A program made the position numbers and the translations under genes. From NCBI GenBank assembly GCA_030035585.1, contig CM057460.1:131858714-131922713 (forward strand): a stretch of DNA of 64,000 nucleotides, written 5' to 3'. Shown one piece after another: positions 10,918 to 22,689 of this stretch. Below the pieces are notes generated by a model that did not search any database, had not been told where the DNA came from, and saw only the letters and a program-made list of their open reading frames with translations. Each line of letters begins with the position of its first letter. Positions within the stretch are counted from its first letter, which is position 1. This DNA comes from Dugong dugon (lineage: Eukaryota; Chordata; Mammalia; Sirenia; Dugongidae).

Positions 10918-12300
10918 TAACTCAACAAATATTTACTCAGTGCCTATTATGTGCTGAGCATTACTCTAAGTACTTGGGACATATCAGTAAATAAAACAAA
11001 GATCCTTGCTTTTTGGAGCATAAATTTTAGCAGAGGAAATAGACATAAACAATAGATATAATAAATTGGTAAGTTATACAGTATATTAGAAAGTTATAAG
11101 TCCTGTGGAAAAAGAAAGAGACTGGAGTAGGAATCCCTGATGTTGCAATTGGTTAAGCAGTCAGCTATTAACCGAAAGATTGGTGATTTAGACCCACCCA
11201 GAGATGCCTTGCAAGAAAGGCCTGGTGAGCTGCTTCTGAAAGGTCACATTCTTGAAAACTGTATATGGAGTGCAGTTCTAGTCTGCACATATGGGGTCAC
11301 CATGATTCAGAATCAACTCAACAGCAGTGAGTTTTTTTTTTTAAGACTGGAGTAAGTGAAATGTGACATGCCAGGGTAGAGGTGGGGATATGCAGCTCTG
11401 TTCAGTAAGATGGCTACTGAGAAGGTGACAATTGAGCAAAGACTGTAAGGAATTGAGGGAGTTGGCCATGTGACTATGTGTTGGAAACATATTCCAGCCA
11501 GAAGGAACATCCAAAGCAAAGTTGCTGAGGCAGAATCATGTCTGAGATTTTCAAGGAGGCATGTGTGACTGAAACAGAGGGAGCAAGGGAAAGGGACGAG
11601 GAGATGAAGTCAGAAAGGCAGTTAGGGCCAGGTTATTAGGCATGTGGCCTTTGCAAAAACTTTAGCTTTTCTCTAAGTGAGATGTGGGACCACTGCAGAT
11701 TGTTGAGCAGAGAAGTGATATGATTTGAATTACATTTGTAAAGGATCGTTCTGAATTCTGTACTGAGAACATCCTGTGGGATGGCAAAGGCAGAAAGATA
11801 GAAAGTTAGGAAGCTATTATAGTCATCCAGGTGACAGATGATGATGACTTGGACCATAAAGGTAGCAATGGAGGCAATGAGACATGGCTGGATGTGGGAT
11901 ATTTTGAAAGTATAACTAACAAGGTTTTCTGACAGATTGGTTGTGGGTTTTAACAGCAAGAGAGAGGAGTCAGAGATGAATTTGCTGTTTTGGCCTGAGC
12001 ATTTGGAGTTGCCTAGGCTGAAAGGGGGAAGACTGCATGTGGGACAGGTGTGGGAGAGAAATCAGGAGTTAAATTTTTGACAGATTGTGATTGAGGTGTT
12101 TATTAGACTTTCAAACAGAGATGTTGAATAAGCAATTACTTAAACCATTTGGGAGTTCGAGCAAGAGATCTGAACAAGAAATATAAATTTGGTTGCCATT
12201 GACACACAGGTGGTATGTGAAACCATGAGATTGATGAATCCTTAAGCAAACTAGATAGAGAAGAGGGCCAAGCACAGAGTTCAGAGGTATTCAGAATTAC
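10918..12300 (+). repeat. Ancient interspersed repeat (probably L1M-type 3' region) split by a SINE
   Basis: It opens with CAACAAATATTTACTCAGTG and CTATTATGTGCTGAGCATTA. After the SINE at 11131-11342 it continues with phrases typical of a long mammal-wide repeat: GAGCAGAGAAGTGATATGAT, GAAGCTATTATAGTCATCCA, GGATGTGGGATATTTTGAAA. Class assignment is from memory of motif order and is uncertain. The same family appears at 45.0-45.6 and 48.5-49.1 kb. Confidence 0.6.
11131..11342 (+). repeat. AfroSINE (longer form), diverged
   Basis: Head AATCCCTGATGTTGCAATTG is a diverged tRNA-like start. AACCGAAAGATTGGTGATTT precedes the extra middle segment, and the terminus CAGAATCAACTCAACAGCAG runs into a T-run. 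It interrupts the older repeat at 10918-12300. Confidence 0.85.
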
Positions 12301-15300
12301 GAAAATGAGCACCCTTCCCCCCCACTGCTGTTGGTTGTGTACTTGTTAAATCTCTTTGAAAAAACTTGTATTTTTCTCTTGTCCATGAAACTCCAATATT
12401 CCTTCTCTGATAATACATACATATGAGGGGTATAAATATTCCCCACACCTGACAGGATGTTTCAGGTAGGCTCAAGCCCATCTGCTTTTAACTATATTGC
12501 ACTTTAAAATATTGTATTGTTATCTTCTTTGTGTTTATCACTTTACAGATAGAGTTATATAACTAACTATCTGTACTTAAAAATCTATGCTCTCTCGTAT
12601 CTTTCTTCTATCCCTATACACTCAAGACGAGTGGGTCCACCCTTCTGTTTTCAGATTCAGTGTATTTCCAAAGATTATCTTAAAATAGATCTCTGTAAAG
12701 TCTTGACTAGTTGCCTTTATCTATTTAGATAAATTGGTGAAGTAGAGGGAAGTAAAATACAGGGTTCGTAAAATAAGTCAAATGTGTACGAGTAGTATGA
12801 AAAGTATGAATCCTTGCATGAAAAGTTTGTGATTTTATGCATAGTTTGAACACTTTCATAGTTCTAGAAATAACCTTGTAAACTAACCAGAAATATTATT
12901 AGAACTTTAGGGGACATATTATTTTTAAAGATACATATTGTGAGGAGTAACTGATACGCAACTAAATATCTAAATAATGTAATGAGCCAGAGTGTAATGG
13001 ATTGGAATTCACAATGATTATTTGTATTCAATTTGCTGGTTGTGGTCATGTCATTTCCAGTGCCATAATATTTTATGTATTTCATATTATAAAGTATAGT
13101 TTACGTAGTTATATTATTGTTCCAGTTAAATATTTGACACTATACAGTTAAAAGAGTTCTACAGATATAACGTCCCAAAATGAAAAGAAGGCAGTTCTGG
13201 CACCTAAGAAAAGGGATTATATATTTTCACCTTAAGTAAATCCATCTCTTTCCCTGTTGGTCACTGATGAATTAAGTCATATTATTAGAATTAGCTGTTG
13301 TCTACCTCTTATTAGTCAAGATATTTTCCTTCCCCTTTAAGGTTTATTTAAATTAGTAGTTTTCAGACTGTGTTCCTTAGCGTCCTGTTGTGCTTCAGGG
13401 GAACCATTATTTGATTCAGATTTAATTTAAAAAAATCATCACTCAAAAACTTAAAATAACACACTTTTATTATTTAAATACACTGAAGATCACAAATATA
13501 TTTAATTTGTTCTATCAAATAATTCTTGAAATAAAGCTTTTCCTGCCATCTCTGGGCTTATATTTGTTTGGCACTTCTGGAAAATGTGTTATTGACTAGA
13601 CATGGTATAGTACTACACTTGCTTCATTTGCCATCATACAAAATTTTTCCATTACTGCAGCACACATGTACCAGGCAAAAATTAGTGTACACTCTAGCAT
13701 TTATTACACAAATATTACAAATCCCATCATAAAAATATCATTTTATTCATGGTACTAGTGGTCATTATTAGATTAGAAGGCGTTTCCTCCCTGGCTATTA
13801 TTAAGCAAAATGAAATTAATTTGGCCAAGTCAAATCACAGTTACCTCACAGGTAGCTGCAACTGAAGAGCCAGGATGGAACTAAAATTAGGGTTGCACTC
13901 AGCATGAAATAAATTGTTTTTGAACTTTTGAATGACGTTTTTAACCAGAAATGGTCACCCATATCTTGAATTTTTAAAAATGATATTTTTAAACCTTTTA
14001 TGATGTTAAAAGATACTTTGAAGCCTACTTTCTGCTAAACAAAGGAAATTTAGACTGAGTTATCTATTCATTGACTTCATCCATGTTGAATATTTACTAT
14101 TTGGGAAATGCAAGCAAACTGTAATTAATGTTTCCATTTCTAATTTGAACAAAAGTTTCTACTCCCGTCTTTTAAGCTACTGGATTAGTTTAATTGATGA
14201 ATATTTTGAGATTATAAAAGGAGTTCATGAGAAAACATGATATTTTCAACTCCATTTCTGTGTGAATCAGGATTTTGTCAGTACTCTGCAACCAAAATGA
14301 AATCCAGAAGTAATTTGTCTTTGGAAGCAGCAGGCATCTATAAACGTCATCTGCAAAATTTTGTGTTGTTAAAATACATATCGATTTGGTTTACTGAGTA
14401 TAGATATTACAATTTTCAACTTATAAACATTAACATGTACTATTGAAATGCCACTTTTTATTTTTATCAGGATTTCACATGACATTTAGTGGATTGAATA
14501 AAGGTTCCCACTGCTAACAAAGTTTTATAACTACTTGGCAACTGAAAATATCTTTAGCGTTTGCATTCATGTGTGCAATTGCAGATAAAAAGAAAGTTTT
14601 CCTTTCTTCCCAGACTTCTCTGAATGTTTCCAAACAATCCAATTCCTTGGAGTTATCAGTCATCTGAATTACCTCAGCTGCTCTATTTTCCCAGTGGTCG
14701 CAGCCCAGGTTTGGAACTGATGAGCATGTGGAGCCTAGTTAGGGCCACTGCTGGGAGGAAGCGTTGGCTGCTGACTAGCAATTTTATTGTGAGTTTGTTT
14801 TCTGGGAGCAGGCTATGAGAAAGCGGGTGAAGTGACACTGAGAGAAAGAATATCAGTATGAAGGGAAATGGCTAAATCAGGAGGAGATGACCCCAAGGGC
14901 AGTGAAGTCAGTTTTTTAGAAAATACTTAGGCTCCTGAAAGTACAGAAAAGAGTAGCTCATTATGGTTTTTAGTGTTTTGTGAAGTTTCTGACAGGAAGC
15001 TTTGAGGCTATTTCTACATCATGAGGGGAAAAATTTATGCAAATTCATGAATATTTTCTAAGGAAGAAAACTAGATTTTTAAAACTTATAATATTGATTA
15101 GAAAACAGTATTTGTTATAACATGGTATCATTTTTTACTGCCACTTTCAAAATATTCTGTCTAAATAAGAAACAAATATTTAAAACAAAAATAATAACAA
15201 AGGAATCTGAAAACAAGGAGCAATATCTATAAAGTATGCAAGATGATTGTAATATAAACTTTATCCTAATATTTAAAAGGATTAATACTAAGTAATACAC

Positions 15301-15500
15301 CAGATAAGCTGTTTAGGGTATTTTATTTTTTATCTTCTTGCAAGGATCATTTTGGAAAAAATTAAAACTGTATTAAGCTTTTTGTTTTTGTTTTTTGATG
15401 AATAGTTAACAAGTATAGTGAGAGAGATAACTGTCATTTTTAGAATTCGATACCTTTTATATTTTAGGTTCTTTGCTGCTCCAAAATGTCTTTTTGGTTG
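12300..15500. other. Unannotated AT-rich stretch, no gene seen
   Basis: Over 3 kb with no confident repeat or gene. At about 13350-13400 the phrase TAGTTTTCAGACTGTGTTCC weakly resembles an old hAT end. Open frames are under 75 codons and patternless. If the sequence is unique, it is ordinary intergenic or intronic DNA. Confidence 0.5.
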
Positions 15501-15501
15501 A

Positions 15502-15879
15502 AATTCATGCATGCCACTTCTAAGGCCTGAGAATATAACTGCCTTCACAGAGACTAATACCTGTGTAGAGCTGGCCATGTTCTTATTTTATCATGAAACC
15601 AGTTTAAATTTTGGTGAACCTAACAGGTATTCATATTGTGATGTTTCATTAGACAGAGAAGATGGTAATGGAAGTGTTATTTTCCTGAAAGAGCCAAGCA
15701 CATTCACACACTGTATTTTGTGTTCTTTGAGAACCTCTCTTCAGGCAAGGACTGAAATTCTCAACAGGGCCACTGCAGAGAACCCTAAGGAGCCCCTCTT
15801 ATCTGACTGTACAGCAGCTGAGTTGATCTTTCTTGAATACAAATCTGAAACTGTCTCTTCCCTCCTTAACACCCGTTGA
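15502..15879 (+). other. 122-codon open frame, unrecognised
   Basis: An ATG at 15511 opens 122 codons. The upstream in-frame stop is at 15499, and the stop TGA is created where the next SINE begins (about 15878). I recognise no domain, signal peptide or membrane segment. A splice-acceptor-like run (CCTTTTATATTTTAGGTT) lies just upstream at about 15450-15470. Frames of this length are expected by chance in 64 kb, so I do not call a gene. Confidence 0.15.
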
Positions 15880-16072
15880 GTCCTGGTGGTACACTGGTTA
15901 AAGTGTTCAGCTGCTAGCCAAAAGGTTGGTGATTTGAACCCAGCAACCACTCCACAGGAGAGAGATGCTTCCCTAAAGATTTACAGCCTTGGAAACCCTT
16001 TGGGGCAGTTCTACTCTGTCCTACAGGGTCACTATGAGTTGGAATCTACTCGATTTATAGGCTTGGGCTTGC
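15878..16072 (+). repeat. AfroSINE (longer form)
   Basis: Head GAGTCCTGGTGGTACACTGG, B-box region GGTTGGTGATTTGAACCC, body GAAACCCTTTGGGGCAGTTC and terminus GAGTTGGAATCTACTCGATT followed by GGCTTGGGCTTG, a GGGTTTGG-type tail. Confidence 0.93.
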
Positions 16073-16084
16073 TTTTACTGGAAA

Positions 16085-16800
16085 ATTAGGGGCTCTTAGG
16101 ATAATGAATAGATTTTGTATCTGGCCTGTAAGGGCCAGTGTGACCTGGCCCGGCCACTCTCACCAGATGTATCGTACACCGGGGACACTTGTGCCATCAG
16201 TGTTCTGACACATAGGCCTGTTTTCTGTCTCTTGAGAATCTCATGCTTGTTCCTGGCACTGGACCATTCACATGCTGAACACCTCTGCCTCCCTCTTGCC
16301 CTCTCCCTTGTTGTTCCCTAACCAACTCCTACCCAACCTTCAGAGCTCAGCTTGAAGAACATAGCCTTCCACTGCTCAAGGCTAGATCAATAGATTAAGA
16401 ACCCCTTCATTCCATCATTTAAAAAGGAAAAACAGTTATCATAGAGTTGACTTTGACTTAGCAACCTCATGTGTGTCAGGCTAGAACTGTGCACCATAGG
16501 GTTTTCAATGGCTGATTTTTGGAAGTAGATCACCAGGCCTTTCTCTCGAGGTGTCTCTGGGTGGACTCAAACCTCCAACCTTCCAGTTAGCAGCTGAGAA
16601 CATTAACTATTTGCACCATCCAGGGACTTTATGCTATCATTAATACCATGTAATTCTCCTTCATAGCATTTACCATATCACAATTTATTTTATTATCAGA
16701 GGTTTGTTGTCTATCAGCCCAGAGAGAATGTAAGCTCTGTGCAGGTGTCTGGAGCAGTACCAGGAACATAGAGGATTTGCAGTAAACACTATCCAAACAT
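16085..16800 (+). repeat. L2 LINE 3' end, split by a SINE
   Basis: The first half (16085-16424) has the L2 3'-end pattern of CATGCTTGTTCCTGGCACTG, a C/T-rich stretch and CAGAGCTCAGCTTGAAGAAC. The second half (16633-16800) continues with ACCATATCACAATTTATTTT, AGAATGTAAGCTCTGTGCAG and AGCAGTACCAGGAACATAGA, the normal L2 end. The SINE at 16425-16632 sits between them. It is non-coding. Confidence 0.75.
16425..16632 (-). repeat. AfroSINE (longer form) inside L2
   Basis: Antisense copy: GAGTTGACTTTGACTTAGCA (3' part), GGCTGATTTTTGGAAGTAGA (middle insert), then the reversed head with AGTTAGCAGCTGAGAACATT and CACCATCCAGGGACT. Strongly diverged, and younger than the L2 it interrupts. Confidence 0.85.
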
Positions 16801-16885
16801 ATGCATTAAGGTCCTTTTTTCTGTTTCTGTTTTTTATTTTAATTAAAGCATTACGTTGAGACCATGTAATTGATTGCTTTAGCAT

Positions 16886-18587
16886 TTGGGTAGGTAGAGG
16901 ATAGCACAGACTAGACTTACAGCAGTAAAAGACTGTTTATTGAAAGCCTGGCTCTTTTTACACTGCTTCCCGACTCTGTATCATTTCTAGTCACAAGGTT
17001 AGGATTTGCTGAGCAGTGTAGATCAAAATGCATATTTGACTTTGCATTCCACTCCTAGAGCCATTGATGAGCAATTAAATAGGATCTTCTGCCACAGCAG
17101 ATATGGGAGTTAAGGGCATATTGAAGAATTGCCTCTTTTCTAGGATTCAAGTTCTGAACCTCATGTCCATGTCCTTTGTTATAACAAAAGTTGGTCTTTG
17201 GTAACAGTTGTGAAGTTAGACATGTAAGTGTTTCTGCCAGTATAACTGGGGTCACACCAGTATCAGAGTCAGTTGGACTTTTGGGCATAGACCTGTTCAT
17301 CAACTGAAAAGGCATTTCCCCCCAGAATGTCTTGGCTACTTCACATTCTCTCTTTCTCTGAATCAATAGGCAGTTTTTTGTTGTTTTTCCTTGGTTCTTT
17401 TTTATTATCCTCTTGAGGACTCATTGGAGCCACAGATTAAAAATAAGCAATAAGTTTTCTCAGGACTACTCTGTTGAAGCCAAATCACTGACATTTCTTT
17501 ACTCTAGGGTATTATTAAGAACCTCAGGAAAGGATGCCTCTTTATTTAGTGAAAACTATTTTTCTCTGTGTGTGTGTGCTATAGGTCTTAGGGGGCACTG
17601 TTGGGCCTTGTTATAACGTTGGCCTTGTAATGGCCTTGTGCCAGCTTGTTACAGGGTTTTGAGTGGCGATAGTTATGCTGGAGTAGTGTTTTGCAACAAT
17701 AGAGGAGTATTTTCTTCAAGATAAATTCATTCTTTTTCTGTTTTTACTGCTAACTGATACAGCATTCTCATAACATCTTTATTAATGGCTTCTCCATATT
17801 TAATAAAACTTTTATTTTGTAATAATTATAGATGTCTAGAAAAGTTGCAAAAATAGTGTAGAGTTACCATATTCCCTAAACCCAATTTCCTCTGATGTTA
17901 ACATCTTACATTACCAGAATACATTGCTATTAAGTAAACTCCAGATTTTATTTGGGTTTCACCAGTTTTTCCACTAATGTCACTCTTCTATTGCAGGATT
18001 CAAGTCAGGATACCACATTGCATTTAGTCTCTATCTTTGACATGAAAACAAAAACTAACAAACAAATAAAAGAAACTGAGATAAACAATAGCCAGAATAC
18101 TGATCCAAGGTGTTATGGACATGTCAGTGGTGGGAAAAAAAAAAAAAACAAAACAAAAACCTGTTACCATATATCTCATATATATTCCTTGATGCCAGTG
18201 CCATCCCACTGCAGTGTCCTATACATATCTAATATAGAGGAATGTTCTTAGTTGGAGGTGTATAAATCTTCATTTATCCACATTTTCTTCTCACTCCTTT
18301 CAAGACACCTCTGTTGATATTTATATTATTAGCATTCATTCTTTAAAGAATCAGTAATAAAGATAATTAAGACAATAAAGTAGTTATGCAGTCTGTGTTT
18401 TGTCAGCATGTTTTTACTCTGAGGAGATTCTTTGAGGCCTTTTAGAATAGTCACTTTTAGAATAAGGTTAAAAAACATTTCATCAGGATTATTACATTTT
18501 CTATGCTTTTGTAATAATTCATTTGCTTCTAATATATATGAAACAACTCATTTTTATTAGAAATCAGTGTGCTGAAGTATAATCCCC
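16886..18587. other. Unannotated stretch; possible L1M-type UTR at 17.76-18.25 kb
   Basis: No gene is seen. From about 17800 phrases such as TAGAAAAGTTGCAAAAATAG, TCCTCTGATGTTAACATCTT and TTTCACCAGTTTTTCCACTA are common in old L1 untranslated regions, interrupted by an A/C-rich tract at about 18045-18160. Orientation is uncertain. The flanking sequence is unrecognised. Confidence 0.4.
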
Positions 18588-18990
18588 CAGGGCTTCAAAC
18601 TGGTTCTAAATGGTTCAGTCATGGCCAATGGAAACGAGGACAGCAAATACGTTCCATAGCAACCAAATCTCTTGCCCACCTGCTGTTGACCAGAGTAGCC
18701 GTCCCACTCAAAGATGGTGGCTGACGACATGGCTTTGAATGTGTGTCACTCTCTACCCAGTGATGCCAATAATCTAATCCCCCGCGTCAGGAAACTTTCA
18801 GAGCCTGATGCAGGAGACTGGATTATTGGCAGGACTGTGGAGAGCAACATACATTCAAAGTGGCGAGACTGGCCACCAACTTTGAGTGGGGCACTACTGC
18901 CTGTTTTCTACTTGGGTCGAAAGCTAAGGTACAAGAGATTTGGTTGCTGTTGGCCATGGCTGAACCATTTAGAACAGGTTCAAAGCCCTG
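18588..18990. mobile_element. Foldback (full-length palindromic) hAT-type element
   Basis: The 403-bp element starts CAGGGCTTCAAACTGG and ends with its complement-type CAGGTTCAAAGCCCTG. The flanks are identical 8-bp copies, taatcccc at 18580-18587 and 18991-18998, the hAT signature. The arms pair along almost the whole length. Left GTTCTAAATGGTTCAGTCAT pairs with right ATGGCTGAACCATTTAGAAC (one G-T type mismatch), left AGCAACCAAATCTCTTG pairs with right CAAGAGATTTGGTTGCT, and left CACTCAAAGATGGTGG pairs with right CCACCAACTTTGAGTG. Only a dozen or so bases near 18791-18802 are left as a loop. The 128-codon frame over it (18714-19100) is a by-product. The family name is not known to me. Confidence 0.85.
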
Positions 18991-19639
18991 TAATCCCCTT
19001 ACTTTTCATGCACAGAGATTCGACTTATGATGATCAAAAACTTGAGAAACAAATGTCTTTTTTCTATACTGTAAAATACTTGCTTGGAAAAATTTTGTAA
19101 AAATACATCAAAACCAATTAAAACTTACTTAAAAGTACTTCAGATGTGTTTCAGAAGTACTTCCAGATGCAATATTGTTTTGTGACAAGTGGTGAGCATA
19201 TAGTAGGGTTATTTTCTTCCATCCCTGAGTGCTAAATTTCATGAGCCTGGTATTGACTTGTACTTGGTGATGGTTAAATTGAAATACATTAGATGCATTC
19301 TCTTCAGACATTTAGAGATTAGTCACTTAACTCTGTGTAATGCCATACAACCACATTGTTCATATTTTAGAGTGTGCATTATGTACTAGTTGATCTGCAC
19401 CAATATGTATTACTTCAATTACATATACACTTGGCAATTTTAGATAAGCAAGGAAGCTGATGTGAGAAAATATGTTATTGGTGAGAACAGAATAGTGATT
19501 CTAGCATTTTATTTTTATCAGCAATGCCCACATTACTGATAAATTATTTACACTTAACACAAGTCACATTGGCTTGGATATGCTTCAGCAGTATTTGTAC
19601 TGCCTTTTGTTGCTGAAAATTATTTAGTTAAAAGCAGTC

Positions 19640-19830
19640 ATGTGTACTGAAAGGGCATCAGGATAGGAATGAGGGTAACTTATTTCTAGTCATGGAGCTA
19701 TTACATTAACTCTTTGACCCTTAGCATTTAAGTTATTGCTTTGAGTCTCAGTCTCCTCATCTGTGAAATGAAAAGTTTAGACTAAGGACCTCTAAGGAAT
19801 CTTTTGTCTTTACAGATGGATGATTTTGTA
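19640..19830 (+). repeat. MIR SINE
   Basis: The core and 3' part read like MIR: TTATTGCTTTGAGTCTCAGT, CTCATCTGTGAAATGAAAAG and GACCTCTAAGGAATCTTTTG. Diverged, with no function implied. Confidence 0.65.
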
Positions 19831-21660
19831 ATTGTTTCTTCCATGATCATGTACAGTTGCTATTCAGTGTCTATTAGGTCAGGTCAAATCATGAGTCTCT
19901 GTGACAATTGTTGATGCTCTGTCATCATCAGGGGTGCCAAGGTCTAGACCAGAGGTGACAAATTCAGATGCCTAAAGTGATCTGGCAGGTAGAGAACTGA
20001 GATAAAAAGGAGGGCATAGGGACTGTGATGACCTAGAGAGTCTGTGCCCTTTCTGTTGGTGCAGCTGCTACTCAGCTTTAGTGGACTGAGCCTTGGGGAA
20101 TGCATACCAGATCTGACCTTTCAAGGGAAGCCTCACGAACAGCTTTTTATGTCAACTCTCACAATCTTTAAATGTTGGAAACTAATTCAATCTAAAGAAA
20201 CCCACTCTGTGGGCTAAATGAAAGAATCAGTAGGCTGGAACTCGTCCATTAGATGCCAGTTTGTAATTTCTTTTCTATGTCAGTGGCTTGTAAAACGTTT
20301 TTTGCCCATTACTATGGTAAGAAATGCTTTTCCCGTCACAACCCAATACACACGCGTGTGTCTGTAGGTGTATATCTGTGTGTGTTCTATTCTATATAGC
20401 ATGTTTCATACTCTATTCCATATTTCTATGTGCTATTTTTTTTTGGAAAATGGTAGTCACACTCGTTAAATCATTTTGATTATCTTGATACCTAAATTGA
20501 TTTGCCCACCTAGGCAGGTCTCGAGATCTAAAATATCTCAGAGGTGATTTCCTTAGCTTGATAACTTAGGGAACATTTCATAACCAGTGTGAATGTGTTG
20601 CTTGCTGAGGATTTGAGGTTCCTACATGGCCAAAGTATGACCCCAGTCAGTACACTGAGAACTAATAGTGCCCCAAGAAGAGAGTAGGGTTGAAAGGAGA
20701 GAGGACGAGAGAAGGGACAAGGATAGCCTAGTTAGGAACCTTAAACTGAACATCATCGTATCCATTTTCGGTAAAAGAGATCATGTTCTTTCTTTTAATT
20801 GTCTACAAATGCGTCTCTGTGCTCTTTCACTTGCCTGTGTCTGTACATGTAAGCACCTTGTCCCCTCCAAACGTGTTTCCTGGAAAATACAAATTGATCT
20901 CTCTAGATAATAAATATAGATGTATTCAGGTACTGGATTTTGTACATGAGATTCTTATTTTTATGCATGCGATACTTCATTTGAAATTAACCAGTGTTGC
21001 CTGAATAATGTCACACCTTTCACTAAGGTTTCTTTCAGCTGTAACATCCTGTGTTTTTATAATTGATGACTCAACTGTAGCAGTGGCTTTCAAAATGTCA
21101 AGGAAGGCGAAAAAACTGACCTTAAACCTTTTTCCTTCAAGTTTATATCAACTCAGTGAGGCTTATTTTTAGGACAAAATGTGATTCAACTTATAATCCA
21201 TATAAAGAAGAATATGATTGTTTGTAATCTATATAAAAACAAGATGTCATTTAGTGAATTCCAGATTAAATTCTTTAAAAAATACTATATAACACATTTT
21301 GTAGATTTTATCTGTATTGGTGGGAAATATCATAAAAGTATGTATTTAGGCAATGAAGTATTGAATAATATTGAATATCAAGATCATGTTAACACTACTC
21401 TTGGCAAATTATTTGCCTTATTAAAAACAAAATGAAAAGGATATTGGGTACCCAGAGATTTGATCTTTTTTTTTAATTTAGAACTTTTTACAAGTAGTCA
21501 ATTCTCAAACTTAGTTTTAACAAATGCATCATTCTTCAACAAGTTAAAATTTAAGATGTGTTCTTGCCAGTTTCTTTTTAGGTAATTTAAAGTACACCTG
21601 AAGGTTCTACCAATTATTTAACAGTATCAACTTTGATAGTATGGTTAGATGCAAATAAGG
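19831..21660. other. Unannotated stretch, no gene seen
   Basis: No recognised gene or repeat. It contains a short mixed GT/CG tract at about 20350-20385 and AT-rich open frames of 60-84 codons without motifs. Confidence 0.5.
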
Positions 21661-21664
21661 TTCT

Positions 21665-21860
21665 CAACTGTTAAGATAGACATACACAAATATTTATTAA
21701 GCACTCACCATGCTAAGTGCCTTTCATGCATTACTCTTTTAACTCTAAAGACACTTTTAAGTATTGTCATTATTTCCATTTTACGAGTGAGGAAGCTGTA
21801 GTTAGTAGAAGTCAAGGAGCTTTTCAGGTGTCGCACGGTTGGCAGCAGAGCTAATATGTA
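21665..21860 (-). repeat. MIR SINE, antisense
   Basis: The plus strand reads ATATTTATTAAGCACTCACC, ATTTCCATTTTACGAGTGAG, GAAGCTG and CAGCAGAGCTAATATG, the reverse complement order of a MIR tail, core and head. Confidence 0.7.
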
Positions 21861-22400
21861 GACAGTACACAATGGTAAAGATCTACATGTTGAGTTGTGG
21901 TAATACTGAAATATGTTTGTATAGGTTGGTAAATAGCTGTTGATGACACCTGACCCACCCGCCCAAACTTTTCCCCTAGTGCCTCAACAATTCCTCTGTG
22001 ATTTGGCAACTAAAAGGTTAATGCCTGGTGCAGCCTTCAGAAGGCTGATTGAGAGCTCAGATCCATATCCTTCCCGATTGGTTGATGTGACCTCTTGATT
22101 TTGAAATACTCAGAATCAACCCTGAATATCAATGATTAACTTGCAGTGATGGGTGCTGCATGCAATAGGCCATCTTACACTGCTTGATCTGCTGAACTGT
22201 AAAGCACACAATGGGGAGGTGACCCAGGATTCTTCCAGAGAGTTCTTTGTTCTTGGAAGTATTAGAAGAAAACATTAAAATCCAATCATCTCAATGAAGG
22301 ACCTTGGCAAATTTGAATGAGTTCAAACCATTACCAGTTTGCAAGTCTGGCAAAATAGTCCTAGAGCTTTGAATTCTTCTTCATTCTTGGGAAAATATTT

Positions 22401-22427
22401 CCACCCCACTTCCCCACCCCCACCCCC
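22401..22427 (-). promoter_or_regulatory. Potential G-quadruplex (four G-runs on minus strand)
   Basis: The plus strand has C-runs at 22404-22407, 22412-22415, 22417-22421 and 22423-22427. The minus strand therefore has four runs of at least four G with loops of 1-4 bases, which fits a canonical G-quadruplex pattern. It lies just upstream of a TATA-like box. Confidence 0.5.
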
Positions 22428-22438
22428 AGAAAAGACAA

Positions 22439-22448
22439 TATATAAAGG
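22439..22448 (+). promoter_or_regulatory. TATA-like box of a possible cryptic promoter
   Basis: TATATAAAGG at 22439 is followed at about 22458-22463 by a pyrimidine-rich initiator-like CTCTCACG, roughly the usual TATA-to-start distance. A strong splice-donor match, GTCG/GTAAGT, sits at 22611-22620. Between them a 22-codon frame (22526-22594) starts in a fair Kozak context (gtccATGg). This arrangement resembles a first exon, but no transcript evidence is available and AT-rich DNA gives TATA boxes by chance. Confidence 0.2.
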
Positions 22449-22689
22449 AGTGGTTTCTCTCACGATATGATCTTGATTGCCAAGGAGTCAGGAAAAAAGA
22501 TACCTCCCCCAAATCCTGTGAGTCCATGGCCTACATCAACATCATGGTGGCTGAGGCTCTTTCTAAGCTCAGAGGCTCAGCTGGTCTGTTCTGAGAGGAA
22601 AAATAAAAGTGTCGGTAAGTCTCCTCTCCTTCTTTCTTCCTCCTTAAATCTTTGGCCAATAGTCTTAGGCTTATGCTACAAATGACTTA

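Noticed and set aside
18714-19100. 128-codon plus-strand open frame starting MVADDMALN
   Set aside because: It lies mostly inside the foldback hAT element and runs out of its right end, so it is a by-product of repeat sequence, not a gene.
19880-19990. TGATG/CTGA-like motifs suggestive of a C/D snoRNA
   Set aside because: Box order and spacing do not fit and there is no terminal stem.
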